NCBI GenBank assembly: GCA_900317405.1
Contig: ONGP01000014.1
Span: 1-51,452 of the forward strand
Origin: an uncultured Prevotella sp.
GTDB lineage: Bacteria; Bacteroidota; Bacteroidia; Bacteroidales; Bacteroidaceae
DNA: 51,452 nucleotides
Direction: 5' to 3'
Below are positions 32,506 to 41,753 of this stretch, piece by piece (within the stretch, counting starts at the first letter, position 1; the number at the start of each line of letters is the position of its first letter). A model generated the notes under the pieces. It did no database searches. It was not told where the DNA came from and was given only the letters and a program-made list of their open reading frames with translations. The position numbers and the translations under genes are program-made.

Positions 32506-34284
32506 ATGAATATTGAAGCATTAATCAGCAAGGCTGCAGGTGAGGCAGTGAAGGCCCTTTATGGCGTGGATGCCACAGAGAAGATGCTGCAGTTGCAGAA
32601 GACAAGAAGTGAGTTTGAGGGTAACTTGACTCTGGTGGTTTTTCCTTTTGTGAAAGCTGCCAAAAAGAGTCCTGAGCAGACTGCACAGGAAATTGGCGAG
32701 TACTTGACTGCCAACTGTGCCGCTGTAGAGAAATTTAATGTAGTAAAAGGATTTTTGAACCTGAGCGTAGGCGATGGTGCCTGGCTGCAGTTGCTCGATG
32801 CCATCGATAAGGATGAGCGTTTCGGCATGAAGCAGGCCACCGATGAGAGCCCGCTCGTGATGATAGAATATTCTTCACCAAATACCAACAAACCGCTGCA
32901 TCTGGGCCATGTACGCAACAACCTGTTGGGTTGGAGCTTGGCACAGATCATGGAGGCCAATGGCAACAAGGTGGTGAAGACCAACATTGTAAACGACCGT
33001 GGTATCCATATCTGTAAGTCAATGCTTGCATGGCTTAAGTATGGCAACGGCGAGACACCTGAAACCAGCGGCAAGAAGGGTGATCACCTGATTGGCGACT
33101 ACTACGTAGCCTTCGATAAGCACTATCGTGAGGAGGTTAAGGAGTTGATAGCTCAGGGCATGGACGAAGAGAAGGCCAAGCAGGAGGCACCATTGATTAA
33201 GGAAGCTCACGAGATGTTGGTTAAGTGGGAGCAGAATGATCCTGAGGTTCGCGCCCTGTGGGAAAAGATGAACAACTGGGTATACGCCGGATTCGATGAG
33301 ACATATAAGAAGATGGGCGTATCGTTTGATAAGATCTACTATGAGAGCCAGACATATCTTAAGGGTAAAGCCAAGGTAGAAGAGGGACTTGCAAAAGGTC
33401 TCTTCGAGCGCCATGAGGACAACTCTGTATGGGCCGACCTTACAAACGAAGGCCTTGACCAGAAGTTGCTGCTGCGTAGCGATGGAACCAGTGTTTATAT
33501 GACTCAGGACATTGGTACAGCCGAGATGCGTTTCAAGGATTACCCCATCGACAAGATGATATATGTGGTAGGTAACGAGCAGAACTATCATTTCCAGGTA
33601 CTCTCTATTCTACTTGACCGTCTTGGATTCAAGTGGGGTAAGGAACTTACACACTTCTCTTACGGAATGGTAGAGTTGCCAAACGGTAAGATGAAGAGCC
33701 GTGAGGGAACTGTGGTTGATGCCGACGATCTGATGGCTCTAATGGTTGAAGATGCCTACAAAACTTCGATGGAATTGGGCAAATTTGATGACATGACCGA
33801 GGAGGAGCGCCGTGAGATTGCCCGTGTGGTAGGTATGGGTGCCCTGAAGTATTTCATCCTTAAGGTAGATGCTCGCAAGAATATGCTGTTCAATCCAGAA
33901 GAAAGTATCGATTTCAACGGTAATACAGGTCCGTTCATCCAGTATACTTATGCTCGTATCCGCTCAATCCTGCGCAAGGCTGAGGGCTTGAAGCCTGCAA
34001 ATGCCCAGGTAGAACTGGCTGAGAAGGAGGTTGAACTGGTTCAGAAGATGAACGAGTTTGGCGCAGCTGTTGAGCAGGCAGGTAAGGACTATTCTCCTAG
34101 CGGTATCGCCAACTACTGTTATGAGCTCACCAAGGTGTTCAATCAGTTCTATCACGATTACAGCATTCTTAACGAGCCCGATGAGCAGAAGAAGGCTGTG
34201 CGCCTGATGCTGGCTAAGAACGTAGCCAAGATTATTAAGAATGGTATGAGTTTGCTGGGTATCGAGGTACCCGAGCGTATGTAA
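32506..34284 (+). CDS. argS: Arginyl-tRNA synthetase
   Basis: ArgS charges tRNA-Arg in the cytoplasm. The 592-residue length is normal. The N-terminal additional domain (about 1-115) is followed by the class I HIGH motif as SPNTNKPLHLGHVRNN (HLGH near 132-135), the KMSKS equivalent as GKMKSREGTVV near 395, and the C-terminal anticodon-binding DALR domain (about 470-592) ending SLLGIEVPERM. It is followed 2 bases later by an RNase H gene, and the two are probably one transcript. Confidence 0.95.
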   Translation: MNIEALISKAAGEAVKALYGVDATEKMLQLQKTRSEFEGNLTLVVFPFVKAAKKSPEQTAQEIGEYLTANCAAVEKFNVVKGFLNLSVGDGAWLQLLDAIDKDERFGMKQATDESPLVMIEYSSPNTNKPLHLGHVRNNLLGWSLAQIMEANGNKVVKTNIVNDRGIHICKSMLAWLKYGNGETPETSGKKGDHLIGDYYVAFDKHYREEVKELIAQGMDEEKAKQEAPLIKEAHEMLVKWEQNDPEVRALWEKMNNWVYAGFDETYKKMGVSFDKIYYESQTYLKGKAKVEEGLAKGLFERHEDNSVWADLTNEGLDQKLLLRSDGTSVYMTQDIGTAEMRFKDYPIDKMIYVVGNEQNYHFQVLSILLDRLGFKWGKELTHFSYGMVELPNGKMKSREGTVVDADDLMALMVEDAYKTSMELGKFDDMTEEERREIARVVGMGALKYFILKVDARKNMLFNPEESIDFNGNTGPFIQYTYARIRSILRKAEGLKPANAQVELAEKEVELVQKMNEFGAAVEQAGKDYSPSGIANYCYELTKVFNQFYHDYSILNEPDEQKKAVRLMLAKNVAKIIKNGMSLLGIEVPERM

Positions 34285-34286
34285 TA

Positions 34287-34754
34287 ATGACAAAACTCGT
34301 CAATCCCCCAACAAATCGTCATGATACCGTACTTCCATTGCCAATGGAGGTACGGGCTGACGCTTGGGCTGTGGATGCTGCCTGTTCGGGCAATCCTGGC
34401 CCGATGGAGTATCAGGCCATCGATTTGCAGACGGGATATCAGGTCTTCCACTTCGGGCCTGTATATGGAACCAATAATATCGGCGAATTTTTGGCAATTG
34501 TGCATGCCTTGGCACTATGCTGGCAGAAGGGATTGCATAACAAGACTATCTATTCAGATTCGTACAACGCCATCCTTTGGGTTTCTAAAGGCAAGTGTAA
34601 AACTGCGCTTGAGCGTAACCCAAAGACAGAACAGTTGTTCCAGATTATAGCCAGAGCCGAGAACTGGTTGAAAACCCACCAATATCGTAATCCCATAATT
34701 AAGTGGGAAACAAAGCAGTGGGGAGAAGTTCCTGCCGATTTTGGCAGAAAATAA
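34287..34754 (+). CDS. RNase H-fold protein (RNase HI-like)
   Basis: This is a 155-residue protein with the RNase H fold and a complete set of candidate catalytic acids: Asp30 (WAVDAACSGNPGPMEY), Glu67 (NNIGEFLAIVHAL), Asp91 (TIYSDSYNAILWV) and Asp151 (VPADFGRK). RNase HI cuts the RNA strand of RNA:DNA hybrids. It lacks the N-terminal hybrid-binding domain of the longer form. The first 20 residues are variable, so the exact start is less certain. It begins 2 bases after argS. No obvious terminator follows. Confidence 0.85.
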   Translation: MTKLVNPPTNRHDTVLPLPMEVRADAWAVDAACSGNPGPMEYQAIDLQTGYQVFHFGPVYGTNNIGEFLAIVHALALCWQKGLHNKTIYSDSYNAILWVSKGKCKTALERNPKTEQLFQIIARAENWLKTHQYRNPIIKWETKQWGEVPADFGRK

Positions 34755-34839
34755 AATAAGTTAGCGTTATTTGTTACACAAATAGGGGGCTTTAATTCTT
34801 TTTAACTAATAGAACAAGTCCCCAGTCTTATTTTTTTTC

Positions 34840-34847
34840 TATATTTG
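34840..34847 (+). promoter_or_regulatory. -7 element of the ABC transporter gene
   Basis: TATATTTG followed by C matches TAnnTTTG, 46 bases before the ATG at 34894. Confidence 0.5.
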
Positions 34848-34893
34848 CAACCAATTTAAGTTATAACTATAGAATTGCTATACCCCAGAGAAG

Positions 34894-37803
34894 ATGACTG
34901 ATATCATTATATCTAGTTTCCTGAGCTTGTTTGCTTTATTTGGCAAAGAAGAAAAAGTAGACGAAGTATGGGCTAAAACCATCCTCGCTAATTATTTGCG
35001 TAGACATTTTGGTATCAGAAACATAGAACACTATCTCAATTTGTACTCAGATTTGCGTGGAGTGTATGAAATGAGCGATAACCTGGATACAAATAAAACG
35101 GTGACAGCCATTTGCTCTAATCTTCTTGGAAAGATATCCAACAAGGAGAAGTCTCTTCTTTTGCTGCGTTTGATGGAGTTCTGCTCTGACGACGGAGTGC
35201 TGCTCCAAGCCATAGGCATGTTCAAGACCATGGCTAAGATATTCAACATCTCTGATGAACTCTATCAGGATTTCTCCGATTTCGTTGAGAATAAGGAGAA
35301 TCGCCGTGTGATGGTGCATAAGTTGGAAGGGACGGATGGCGAACTTAAGACTCTCGCCTGTCCTTCTTTGGGATTGCTTATTTTTACCTATAAGGGAACC
35401 GATACGGTGCTGCTCAATGATGTGCCTGTGCTTCCCGGTGCTTTCATGGTATGGTTACAAAGCAGTGTAATCAAAGGAAAGAAGGGCAACCCCATCTATT
35501 TCTCTACGATAGTCGACAAATATGCAGCTCGCGATGGCAAGGCTCTCGAAAACATACATCGTATAGAGTTCTGTGGTCGTGATATCAATTTCCGCTTCCC
35601 CAATAGCGATAATGGTATACACAACCTGAGTTTCAATTTGCACCATGGCGAACTGTTGGCTATCATGGGTGGTTCGGGCACAGGAAAATCTACATTGCTC
35701 TCACTTCTCAATGGAACGTTAGTTCCTCAGGAGGGCAGTATCACTATCAACGGACATAGTATTTCTGAACCAAGAGTTAAAGATTTGATAGGATTTGTAC
35801 CCCAGGACGATCTGCTGATAGAAGAACTTACTGTGTATCAGAACCTTTGGTTCACTGCCAAGTTGTGTTTTGAGGGTATGAGTGATGCCGAGATTGATAG
35901 TCGTGTGATGAAGACTCTTAAGGATCTTGGTCTTGATGCTGCCAAAGACCTTAAGGTAGGTTCTGCTATCAATAAATATATCTCTGGCGGCCAGCGCAAG
36001 CGTTTGAACATCGCTCTGGAGCTAATCCGCGAACCGTCTGTACTTTTCCTTGATGAGCCTACTTCCGGCCTTTCGTCTACAGACACTGAGAAGGTTATCA
36101 ACCTACTTAAGGAGCAGACCTATAAAGGAAAACTCATTGTGGTGAATATCCACCAGCCTTCGAGTGATGTATATAAGCTCTTCGACCGTTTGTGGCTCTT
36201 GGATAAAGGTGGTTATCCTGTCTTCGATGGTAATCCTATCGATGCGATTACTTATTTCAAGACAGCTGCAAACTACGTAGATGCAGCCACCAGCACCTGC
36301 CCGACGTGCGGAAATGTTAATCCTGAGATTGTTTTAAATATTATTGATGAGAAAGCGCTTAATAGTAGTGGGGAAATATCCGACGAACGAAAGATGACAC
36401 CTCAGGAGTGGCATGAGCTTTATCTTAAGAAAAGGAAACAGCAGGATAAGGTGAATGTAAGTGCAGTGCCACCTTCTGATCAGAAGAAACCTAATGCCTT
36501 CAAGCAGTTCCTTATCTTCCTGCGTCGCAATTTCACTACAAAGATTACCAATCTGCAGTACCTCTGTATAACTCTGCTCGAGGCACCTCTGCTTGCTGTC
36601 GTCTGCGGCATGCTTACTCGTTTTGCTCCTCCTGAGGGTTATAGCGTAATGGACAACAAGAACCTTGTCAGCTATTTCTTCATGTCGGTAATCGTAGCTA
36701 CATTCATTGGAATGAGTGGTAGTGCCGAGGAGATTATCAAGGACCGTTCGCTGCTTAAGCGCGAGAAATTCCTCAGCCTCTCACATAGCAGTTATATATG
36801 GTCTAAGATAGTATATATGGCAGGTGTGTCGCTGTTGCAGACACTCTTGTTCATCACAATAGGTAACTATATTATGGGCCTGCAAGGTCTGTTCTGGACT
36901 TGGTGGATTGTTCTTTTTGTAACATCGCTACTCTCTAACCTTGTAGGATTGCTTCTCTCACAGTGTCTCAGTTCGGTGGTTGCCATCTATATCAGCATCC
37001 CGCTGTTGCTTATTCCGCAGATATTGCTTTGCGGTCTTGTGGTTAGCTTCTCTGACTTGACACCAAAAAGCACCACAGGCAATGTGCCTATTATTGGCAA
37101 CATCATACCATCACGCTGGGCATACGAGGCACTTGCTGTTACATCTTATACAGACAACAGCTACGAGAAGCCTTTCTTCGAAACTCATAAGGAGAAATAC
37201 GAAACTCAGTTCTATAACATGGGTTATCTATATGAGCTACAGTCACAACTGGAGACAATGAATGATGAGGCCACACGTGGTAAGGAGGTTAATCCTAGTC
37301 ATCTTGAGATTATAAAGACCAACCTTCCTCACCTGACACAAGTATGTGGAATGGATGCCTATAGTGGTGACTTCTCATATAATTCTCTGAAGGACTACTT
37401 AGGTAAGAGCGAAGAGATACTTTCGAAGAAGAGTAACCAAGCCACGCTGGCTGCCGATGCTAAGATGGCAAGTATAATTCGCGAGCTGGGTAAGGATGCT
37501 ATGCTTGATCTGAAGCGTAACAACTATAATATACGTTTGGAAGAATTTGTTGTGGGGGCCGACAATGCTCGAATGCTCGACATTGTTGATAATGTCATCG
37601 TGCCCCGCACCAGTATCATTTTCCTTACCCCACAGAGTCACATCGGCAGTGCACCCTTCTACAGTAGCGAGAAGATCGTTGGCCCATGGCACGTTAAGAC
37701 CCTCTGGTTTAATATGTGTGTGATGTTGTTGATGTGCATCTTTGTAGCCCTGTTCCTGTTTGCTGACTGGCCAGGCAAGTTGATTAGAAAAAGTGAACAA
37801 TAA
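34894..37803 (+). CDS. ABC transporter, fused ATPase and membrane domains (ABCG-like)
   Basis: This is a 969-residue half-transporter of the ABC-2/ABCG order, with ATPase before membrane domain. An N-terminal helical region of about 150 residues precedes a small domain and then the ATPase: Walker A MGGSGTGKSTLL (about 258-269), signature ISGGQRKRLNIALELI (about 364-379), Walker B VLFLDEPTSGL (about 384-394) and the H-loop VVNIHQPSS. A CPTCGN motif lies near 469. Membrane segments fall at about 554-575, 592-612, 642-665, 668-725 and a last one at 941-960, with a long loop (about 745-935) between, probably extracytoplasmic. The substrate is unknown. Such large single-chain transporters recur in Bacteroidetes; they probably work as dimers. 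Confidence 0.88.
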   Translation: MTDIIISSFLSLFALFGKEEKVDEVWAKTILANYLRRHFGIRNIEHYLNLYSDLRGVYEMSDNLDTNKTVTAICSNLLGKISNKEKSLLLLRLMEFCSDDGVLLQAIGMFKTMAKIFNISDELYQDFSDFVENKENRRVMVHKLEGTDGELKTLACPSLGLLIFTYKGTDTVLLNDVPVLPGAFMVWLQSSVIKGKKGNPIYFSTIVDKYAARDGKALENIHRIEFCGRDINFRFPNSDNGIHNLSFNLHHGELLAIMGGSGTGKSTLLSLLNGTLVPQEGSITINGHSISEPRVKDLIGFVPQDDLLIEELTVYQNLWFTAKLCFEGMSDAEIDSRVMKTLKDLGLDAAKDLKVGSAINKYISGGQRKRLNIALELIREPSVLFLDEPTSGLSSTDTEKVINLLKEQTYKGKLIVVNIHQPSSDVYKLFDRLWLLDKGGYPVFDGNPIDAITYFKTAANYVDAATSTCPTCGNVNPEIVLNIIDEKALNSSGEISDERKMTPQEWHELYLKKRKQQDKVNVSAVPPSDQKKPNAFKQFLIFLRRNFTTKITNLQYLCITLLEAPLLAVVCGMLTRFAPPEGYSVMDNKNLVSYFFMSVIVATFIGMSGSAEEIIKDRSLLKREKFLSLSHSSYIWSKIVYMAGVSLLQTLLFITIGNYIMGLQGLFWTWWIVLFVTSLLSNLVGLLLSQCLSSVVAIYISIPLLLIPQILLCGLVVSFSDLTPKSTTGNVPIIGNIIPSRWAYEALAVTSYTDNSYEKPFFETHKEKYETQFYNMGYLYELQSQLETMNDEATRGKEVNPSHLEIIKTNLPHLTQVCGMDAYSGDFSYNSLKDYLGKSEEILSKKSNQATLAADAKMASIIRELGKDAMLDLKRNNYNIRLEEFVVGADNARMLDIVDNVIVPRTSIIFLTPQSHIGSAPFYSSEKIVGPWHVKTLWFNMCVMLLMCIFVALFLFADWPGKLIRKSEQ

Positions 37804-37837
37804 TAATAGTATTAATTAATAACTAAAATTTTAAGAA

Positions 37838-38638
37838 ATGAAGAAATTATCAATTTTCGCTGTAGCATTTGCAGCAATTGCTTTCGCAGCATGCGGAGGA
37901 AACAAGAGTGCCCAGAATGTTGAGGATGCCGACTCTACCAAGAGTTTCGAGCAGGAGCAGATTGAGGCTAGTATCAAGATGCACGTTGACAGTCTTGCCT
38001 CTGAGATTGGAAAACTTAAGCAGCTTCCTATTCTGGCACAGGATGGCAGCATTAAGTTGACAGCTGATGAGTTGAAGGTTAAGCCTGATTACCTCCTGAA
38101 CCCATCTGTTGCCGACAACGCTACCACATTGGCCGAAAAGTATCGTGCACTGGCAGCTCTCCAAGTAGACAAGTCTACAGCAAAGCTTTACGAAATGCCT
38201 GTCGAGGACTTCGATAAGGCTATTACCAAGCTGGTTGCTGATATCAATGATCCTTCATTCAAGACTTTCGAGGAGGGTGCTCCTGTGGCTGAGGCAACTG
38301 AGGCTCTCTACAATGCAATGAATGAGAACGGACGTATCAACTACTTCTGGCAGTCTGCTGCTGCTTCACTCGTTGAACAGCTCTACCTCATCAATCATAA
38401 CGCAGACAAGTTCCTTGCTGCCTTTAACGATGAGGCTGCTGCTAACAGCACCTTCCGTGTAATTCTGATTCTCGATGCTCTGAACCGCCTTGCACAGTAC
38501 GATCCAGACATCAAACCAGTAGCTGACGCTCTCGCTCCTCTGGATGTTCTCAACGCTACAACAGTTGCTGAGCTGAAGACACAGCTGGAGGCTGCCAAGG
38601 ATAAGATTGAGGCAGCTCGTAAGGCTCTCGTAAAGTAA
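37838..38638 (+). CDS. Lipoprotein of unknown function
   Basis: This is a 266-residue lipoprotein: MKKLSIFAVAFAAIAFAAC, with the lipidated Cys at residue 19, followed by GGNKSAQN. The mature part is almost entirely helical and rich in Ala, Glu, Asp and Lys, and ends with the coiled-coil-like KTQLEAAKDKIEAARKALVK. No family is recognised. It begins 34 bases after the ABC transporter with no evident promoter between, so they may share a transcript and perhaps a role. A bidirectional-looking terminator follows. Confidence 0.8.
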   Translation: MKKLSIFAVAFAAIAFAACGGNKSAQNVEDADSTKSFEQEQIEASIKMHVDSLASEIGKLKQLPILAQDGSIKLTADELKVKPDYLLNPSVADNATTLAEKYRALAALQVDKSTAKLYEMPVEDFDKAITKLVADINDPSFKTFEEGAPVAEATEALYNAMNENGRINYFWQSAAASLVEQLYLINHNADKFLAAFNDEAAANSTFRVILILDALNRLAQYDPDIKPVADALAPLDVLNATTVAELKTQLEAAKDKIEAARKALVK

Positions 38639-38658
38639 TATTTACACCTTATATATAA

Positions 38659-38696
38659 TATACCCCCCGACACAGCTGTGCCGAGGGGTGTATATT
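38659..38696. terminator. Bidirectional intrinsic terminator
   Basis: A strong GC-rich stem (CCCCCCGACACAG paired with CTGTGCCGAGGGG, flanked by TATA/TATA) with As on the left and Ts on the right lies between two converging genes, the lipoprotein at 37838 and ribD. Confidence 0.8.
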
Positions 38697-38709
38697 TTAG
38701 TGTTAATCC

Positions 38710-39627
38710 TTAACGTTTGAAAACTACAATACTGTTACTACCGAATGCTTTCAAACTTACAACTACCGCGTTTGCAGGAATAATTGGTGCTCGTGTTCCA
38801 TCTGTAACTGTCAATGCTGTGTTTGTTTCTACACGTATCTCGTCCCATAAACCTTGGATCAGGAAAGTACGCAATGTTTCTGCACCACCTTCTACTATTA
38901 GTGATTGTATGTTTTGAGCATACAGACTATCAATGTTTAGAGGGTGGGTACGATCTATAACCAAGCGTTTGGGATCTGGGCCGTACCATTCACGTACGTT
39001 AAGTTGCGGATGCTCGCGCTCATCGGTTATTCGGCCAACTAGGATAGCATCTTCCTCAGCGCGAAGTTTGTGTGAGAGCATCTTAGTGAAGTCTGTAGAG
39101 ATTTTCAAAGGCTTGTGATGGTCATCGATAAAACCGTTGGCAGTCTGAGCCCATTTTAATATGATATACGGGCGCTTTTCGCGATGGAATGTGAAGAAAC
39201 GGCGATTTAGGGCTTTGCATTCTTCCTCAAGTACACCAACTTCAACTTCGATACCTGCCTTGCGAATCTTCTTTATCCCTCGACCTTGAACTTCTGCAAA
39301 TTCATCGATGCAGCCAACAACCACACGGCGCACACCTTTCTTTATAATAAGATCGGCGCAAGGTGGAGTCTTGCCGTAATGTGAACATGGTTCAAGACTC
39401 ACATATATGGTTGACTCAGGCAACAATGCCTCGTCTTCTGGTTTTACCGATGCAAACGCATTTACCTCTGCGTGACCTTGACCACAACGTACGTGATAAC
39501 CCTCACCGATAATACGTCCATTGTGCACTATTACGGCTCCAACCATCGGGTTGGGTTTTGCGTTCTGCTGTCCGTTTCTTGCCAACTGGATGCAGCGGCG
39601 CATGAATTTTTCGTCGTCTATCATCAT
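38710..39627 (-). CDS. ribD: Bifunctional riboflavin deaminase/reductase
   Basis: RibD performs the second and third steps of riboflavin synthesis: deamination of the pyrimidinone and NADPH reduction of its ribose. The deaminase domain (about 1-145) has the zinc ligands in GQGHAEVNAF (His52, Glu54) and EPCSHYGKTPPCADLI (cysteines near 81 and 90), and PNPMVGAVIV at 25-34. The reductase domain (about 150-305) has LKWAQTANGFID and AILVGRITDE. At 305 residues it is at the short end of the family, but both domains look complete. It is divergent from prmC with only 51 bases between the start codons. Confidence 0.93.
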   Translation of the reverse strand: MMIDDEKFMRRCIQLARNGQQNAKPNPMVGAVIVHNGRIIGEGYHVRCGQGHAEVNAFASVKPEDEALLPESTIYVSLEPCSHYGKTPPCADLIIKKGVRRVVVGCIDEFAEVQGRGIKKIRKAGIEVEVGVLEEECKALNRRFFTFHREKRPYIILKWAQTANGFIDDHHKPLKISTDFTKMLSHKLRAEEDAILVGRITDEREHPQLNVREWYGPDPKRLVIDRTHPLNIDSLYAQNIQSLIVEGGAETLRTFLIQGLWDEIRVETNTALTVTDGTRAPIIPANAVVVSLKAFGSNSIVVFKR

Positions 39628-39666
39628 TTTTTCTTCTTTTTACTTTTCTACCTATCTACTTTTTTG

Positions 39667-39674
39667 TAATTTTG
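39667..39674 (+). promoter_or_regulatory. -7 element overlapping the prmC start region
   Basis: TAATTTTG followed by C matches TAnnTTTG and ends only 4 bases before the GTG start of prmC at 39679. Transcription from it would give a leaderless or nearly leaderless mRNA. Confidence 0.5.
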
Positions 39675-39678
39675 CAGT

Positions 39679-40503
39679 GTGAATTACGAACAACTCTACC
39701 AACGACTCAGCAACATATATGATACTGGCGAGGCAAAAGCCATCGTCCGTTGGGTGCTTGATGTCCGCTTTGGACTTTCAACAGCCGATATTTATTGTGG
39801 CAAAGTTACACAATTATCACCAAACGACCAAGCAGAACTTGAAAAAATAATGCAAAGACTCGAAAAAGCAGAGCCTGTGCAGTATGTTTTGGGCATGGCC
39901 GACTTCTGTGGCCGACAGTTTCATGTAGCTCCGGGTGTGCTTATTCCAAGGCCCGAAACTGCAGAATTGTGCCAATTAATCGTGCAAGATGGTGGCGGCG
40001 ATATACTTGACATTGGTACGGGTAGCGGATGCATAGCAATAACTCTGGCTTTGGATATCGCTGATTCTAAAGTTACTGCCTGGGATATTTCGGATGATGC
40101 CTTAGCGATAGCTAAAGGTAATGCAGATAAACTAGATGCTAACGTCGTGTTTGAACATCGCGATGCACTAGCTATAGAACCTGATGTAGAGCGGTGGAAT
40201 GTGATTGTTAGCAATCCGCCATACATCTGTCGCAAGGAAGCCGATGAAATGGAAGAAAACGTACTTAGATACGAGCCCGATACAGCCTTGTTTGTTCCCG
40301 ATGATGACCCGTTGTTGTTTTATCGCCATATCATGCATTATGCTCAATCTTCATTGAGACAGGGTGGACGATTATACTTTGAGATTAATCCTATTTATGC
40401 CGATTCTATCGTGGATAAGCTAACAGATTTGGGATTTGTGGAAGTATCAAAGATAGACGATCAATACGGCAAAACTAGATTTATAATAGCCTGCAAGAAA
40501 TGA
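39679..40503 (+). CDS. prmC: Release-factor glutamine methyltransferase
   Basis: PrmC (HemK) methylates the GGQ glutamine of peptide release factors with S-adenosylmethionine. The 274-residue protein has the N-terminal helical domain (about 1-75, with GEAKAIVRWVLDVRFGL), the SAM-binding motif DILDIGTGSGCIAITLAL near 110-127 and the catalytic NPPY (179-182). The start is a GTG (NYEQLYQRL follows); the next possible start is 25 codons in, inside conserved sequence, so the GTG is preferred. It overlaps recX by 4 bases (ATGA), forming a prmC-recX-comF operon. Confidence 0.93.
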   Translation: MNYEQLYQRLSNIYDTGEAKAIVRWVLDVRFGLSTADIYCGKVTQLSPNDQAELEKIMQRLEKAEPVQYVLGMADFCGRQFHVAPGVLIPRPETAELCQLIVQDGGGDILDIGTGSGCIAITLALDIADSKVTAWDISDDALAIAKGNADKLDANVVFEHRDALAIEPDVERWNVIVSNPPYICRKEADEMEENVLRYEPDTALFVPDDDPLLFYRHIMHYAQSSLRQGGRLYFEINPIYADSIVDKLTDLGFVEVSKIDDQYGKTRFIIACKK

Positions 40504-40991
40504 CTAAGGAAAAGACAGAACAAGAAGCATACTTGCAACTAGCCGCCATGTGTGCTCAGGCAGAACACTGCGAGCAAGAGATGCGCGACAAGATGAAGCG
40601 TTGGGGCGTTGAACCTGATGCTCAGGACCGTGTCGTAGCTCGACTTGTAAAGGAACGTTATATCGATAATGAACGTTATGCACGTGCTTTTGTCAAGGAT
40701 AAGATTCGCTATAACAAGTGGGGTAGGCGAAAAGTCATGCAGGCACTGTGGATGAAGCGCATAGATGATGACATACAGCATCGTGTGCTCGATGAAATCG
40801 ATGATAAAGAGTATATAGATGTGCTCATCCCCTTGCTTAAGCAGAAGCGAAAAACTATAAAAGCCAAGAGCGATTACGAACTTAATCAGAAACTGGCGCG
40901 TTTTGCATTGGGCAGAGGTTTTGATTTTGGTATTATTCGTCAATGTATGGATGTTGACGATGAAATGGCCGAGTTAGATGAAGATTGTTAG
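40500..40991 (+). CDS. recX: RecX family regulatory protein
   Basis: RecX proteins bind and restrain RecA filaments. This 163-residue protein is helix-rich and contains the three-helix repeats of the family, for example AEHCEQEMRDKMKRWGVEP, RLVKERYIDNERYARAFV and KWGRRKVMQALWMK. The length is normal. It overlaps prmC by ATGA and the next gene by 14 bases, so translation of the three genes is tightly coupled. recA itself is not in this window. Confidence 0.9.
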   Translation: MTKEKTEQEAYLQLAAMCAQAEHCEQEMRDKMKRWGVEPDAQDRVVARLVKERYIDNERYARAFVKDKIRYNKWGRRKVMQALWMKRIDDDIQHRVLDEIDDKEYIDVLIPLLKQKRKTIKAKSDYELNQKLARFALGRGFDFGIIRQCMDVDDEMAELDEDC

Positions 40992-41679
40992 CTTCTGGCA
41001 TCGTGTACTCGATTTGATATCACCACGAATCTGTGTGATGTGCGGCCGACGTTTGTCGGCTACTGAAGAGGTGATATGCAATAAGTGCAATTTCCATCTT
41101 CCAAGGACGGGTTTGGCTAAGGATGCATATAATAATGTGATGGCTAAACTGTTTTGGGGGCGACTACCTGTAGAGCATGCTTCGGCACTGTTCTACTACG
41201 AGGGCCATTCCGAAACAGCAAATATCATTTATCAACTTAAGTATAAGGGGCATCCAGAGATTGGCTATATCATGGGCCGCATGGCAGCTAAGGAGTTTAT
41301 GTGCGATGATTTCTTCGATGGAATCGATGGAATAGTACCAGTCCCCCTTACTAAAGATCGATTTAAGGCTCGAGGTTATAACCAGAGTGAGGAGATAGCT
41401 AAGGGCATCAGTGAGATAACAGGTCTGCCTATCTATAATGATCTGGTAAAGCGAACGGTGTTTCAGGGCAGTCAGACCAGGAAAAGCCGATGGGAGCGTA
41501 ATGATAATGTAGAGCATGTGTTTACCGCCAACAAACCCATACCAGCCCGCTTAAAGCATTTGTTGGTGGTTGATGATGTGGTAACAACTGGCGCCACTAT
41601 CGTTGCATGTTCAAGCAAATTGGTCCAATCAGATGACATAAAGATAAGTGTTCTGTCGCTTGGTCTTACAAAAAGATAG
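40978..41679 (+). CDS. ComF family phosphoribosyltransferase-like protein
   Basis: This is a 233-residue ComF-type protein. An N-terminal zinc-finger-like part has CVMCGRR and CNKC pairs within the first 45 residues, and the C-terminal PRTase domain ends with the PRPP-binding LLVVDDVVTTGATIVAC (about 198-214). The family is linked to DNA uptake in naturally competent bacteria, but its members are also widespread in species without known competence. It overlaps recX by 14 bases. pyrE, another phosphoribosyltransferase, follows under its own promoter. Confidence 0.9.
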   Translation: MKIVSFWHRVLDLISPRICVMCGRRLSATEEVICNKCNFHLPRTGLAKDAYNNVMAKLFWGRLPVEHASALFYYEGHSETANIIYQLKYKGHPEIGYIMGRMAAKEFMCDDFFDGIDGIVPVPLTKDRFKARGYNQSEEIAKGISEITGLPIYNDLVKRTVFQGSQTRKSRWERNDNVEHVFTANKPIPARLKHLLVVDDVVTTGATIVACSSKLVQSDDIKISVLSLGLTKR

Positions 41680-41699
41680 GAAAATAATTCTAGTTTTAT

Positions 41700-41730
41700 T
41701 TTGCATTTCCCTCACTTATTCGTATCTTTG
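41700..41730 (+). promoter_or_regulatory. Promoter of pyrE
   Basis: TTTG (41700-41703), 19 bases, TATCTTTG (41723-41730) followed by CACC: a near-ideal Bacteroidetes promoter 23 bases before the pyrE ATG. Confidence 0.75.
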
Positions 41731-41753
41731 CACCCAAATTACAGAATAACGTT

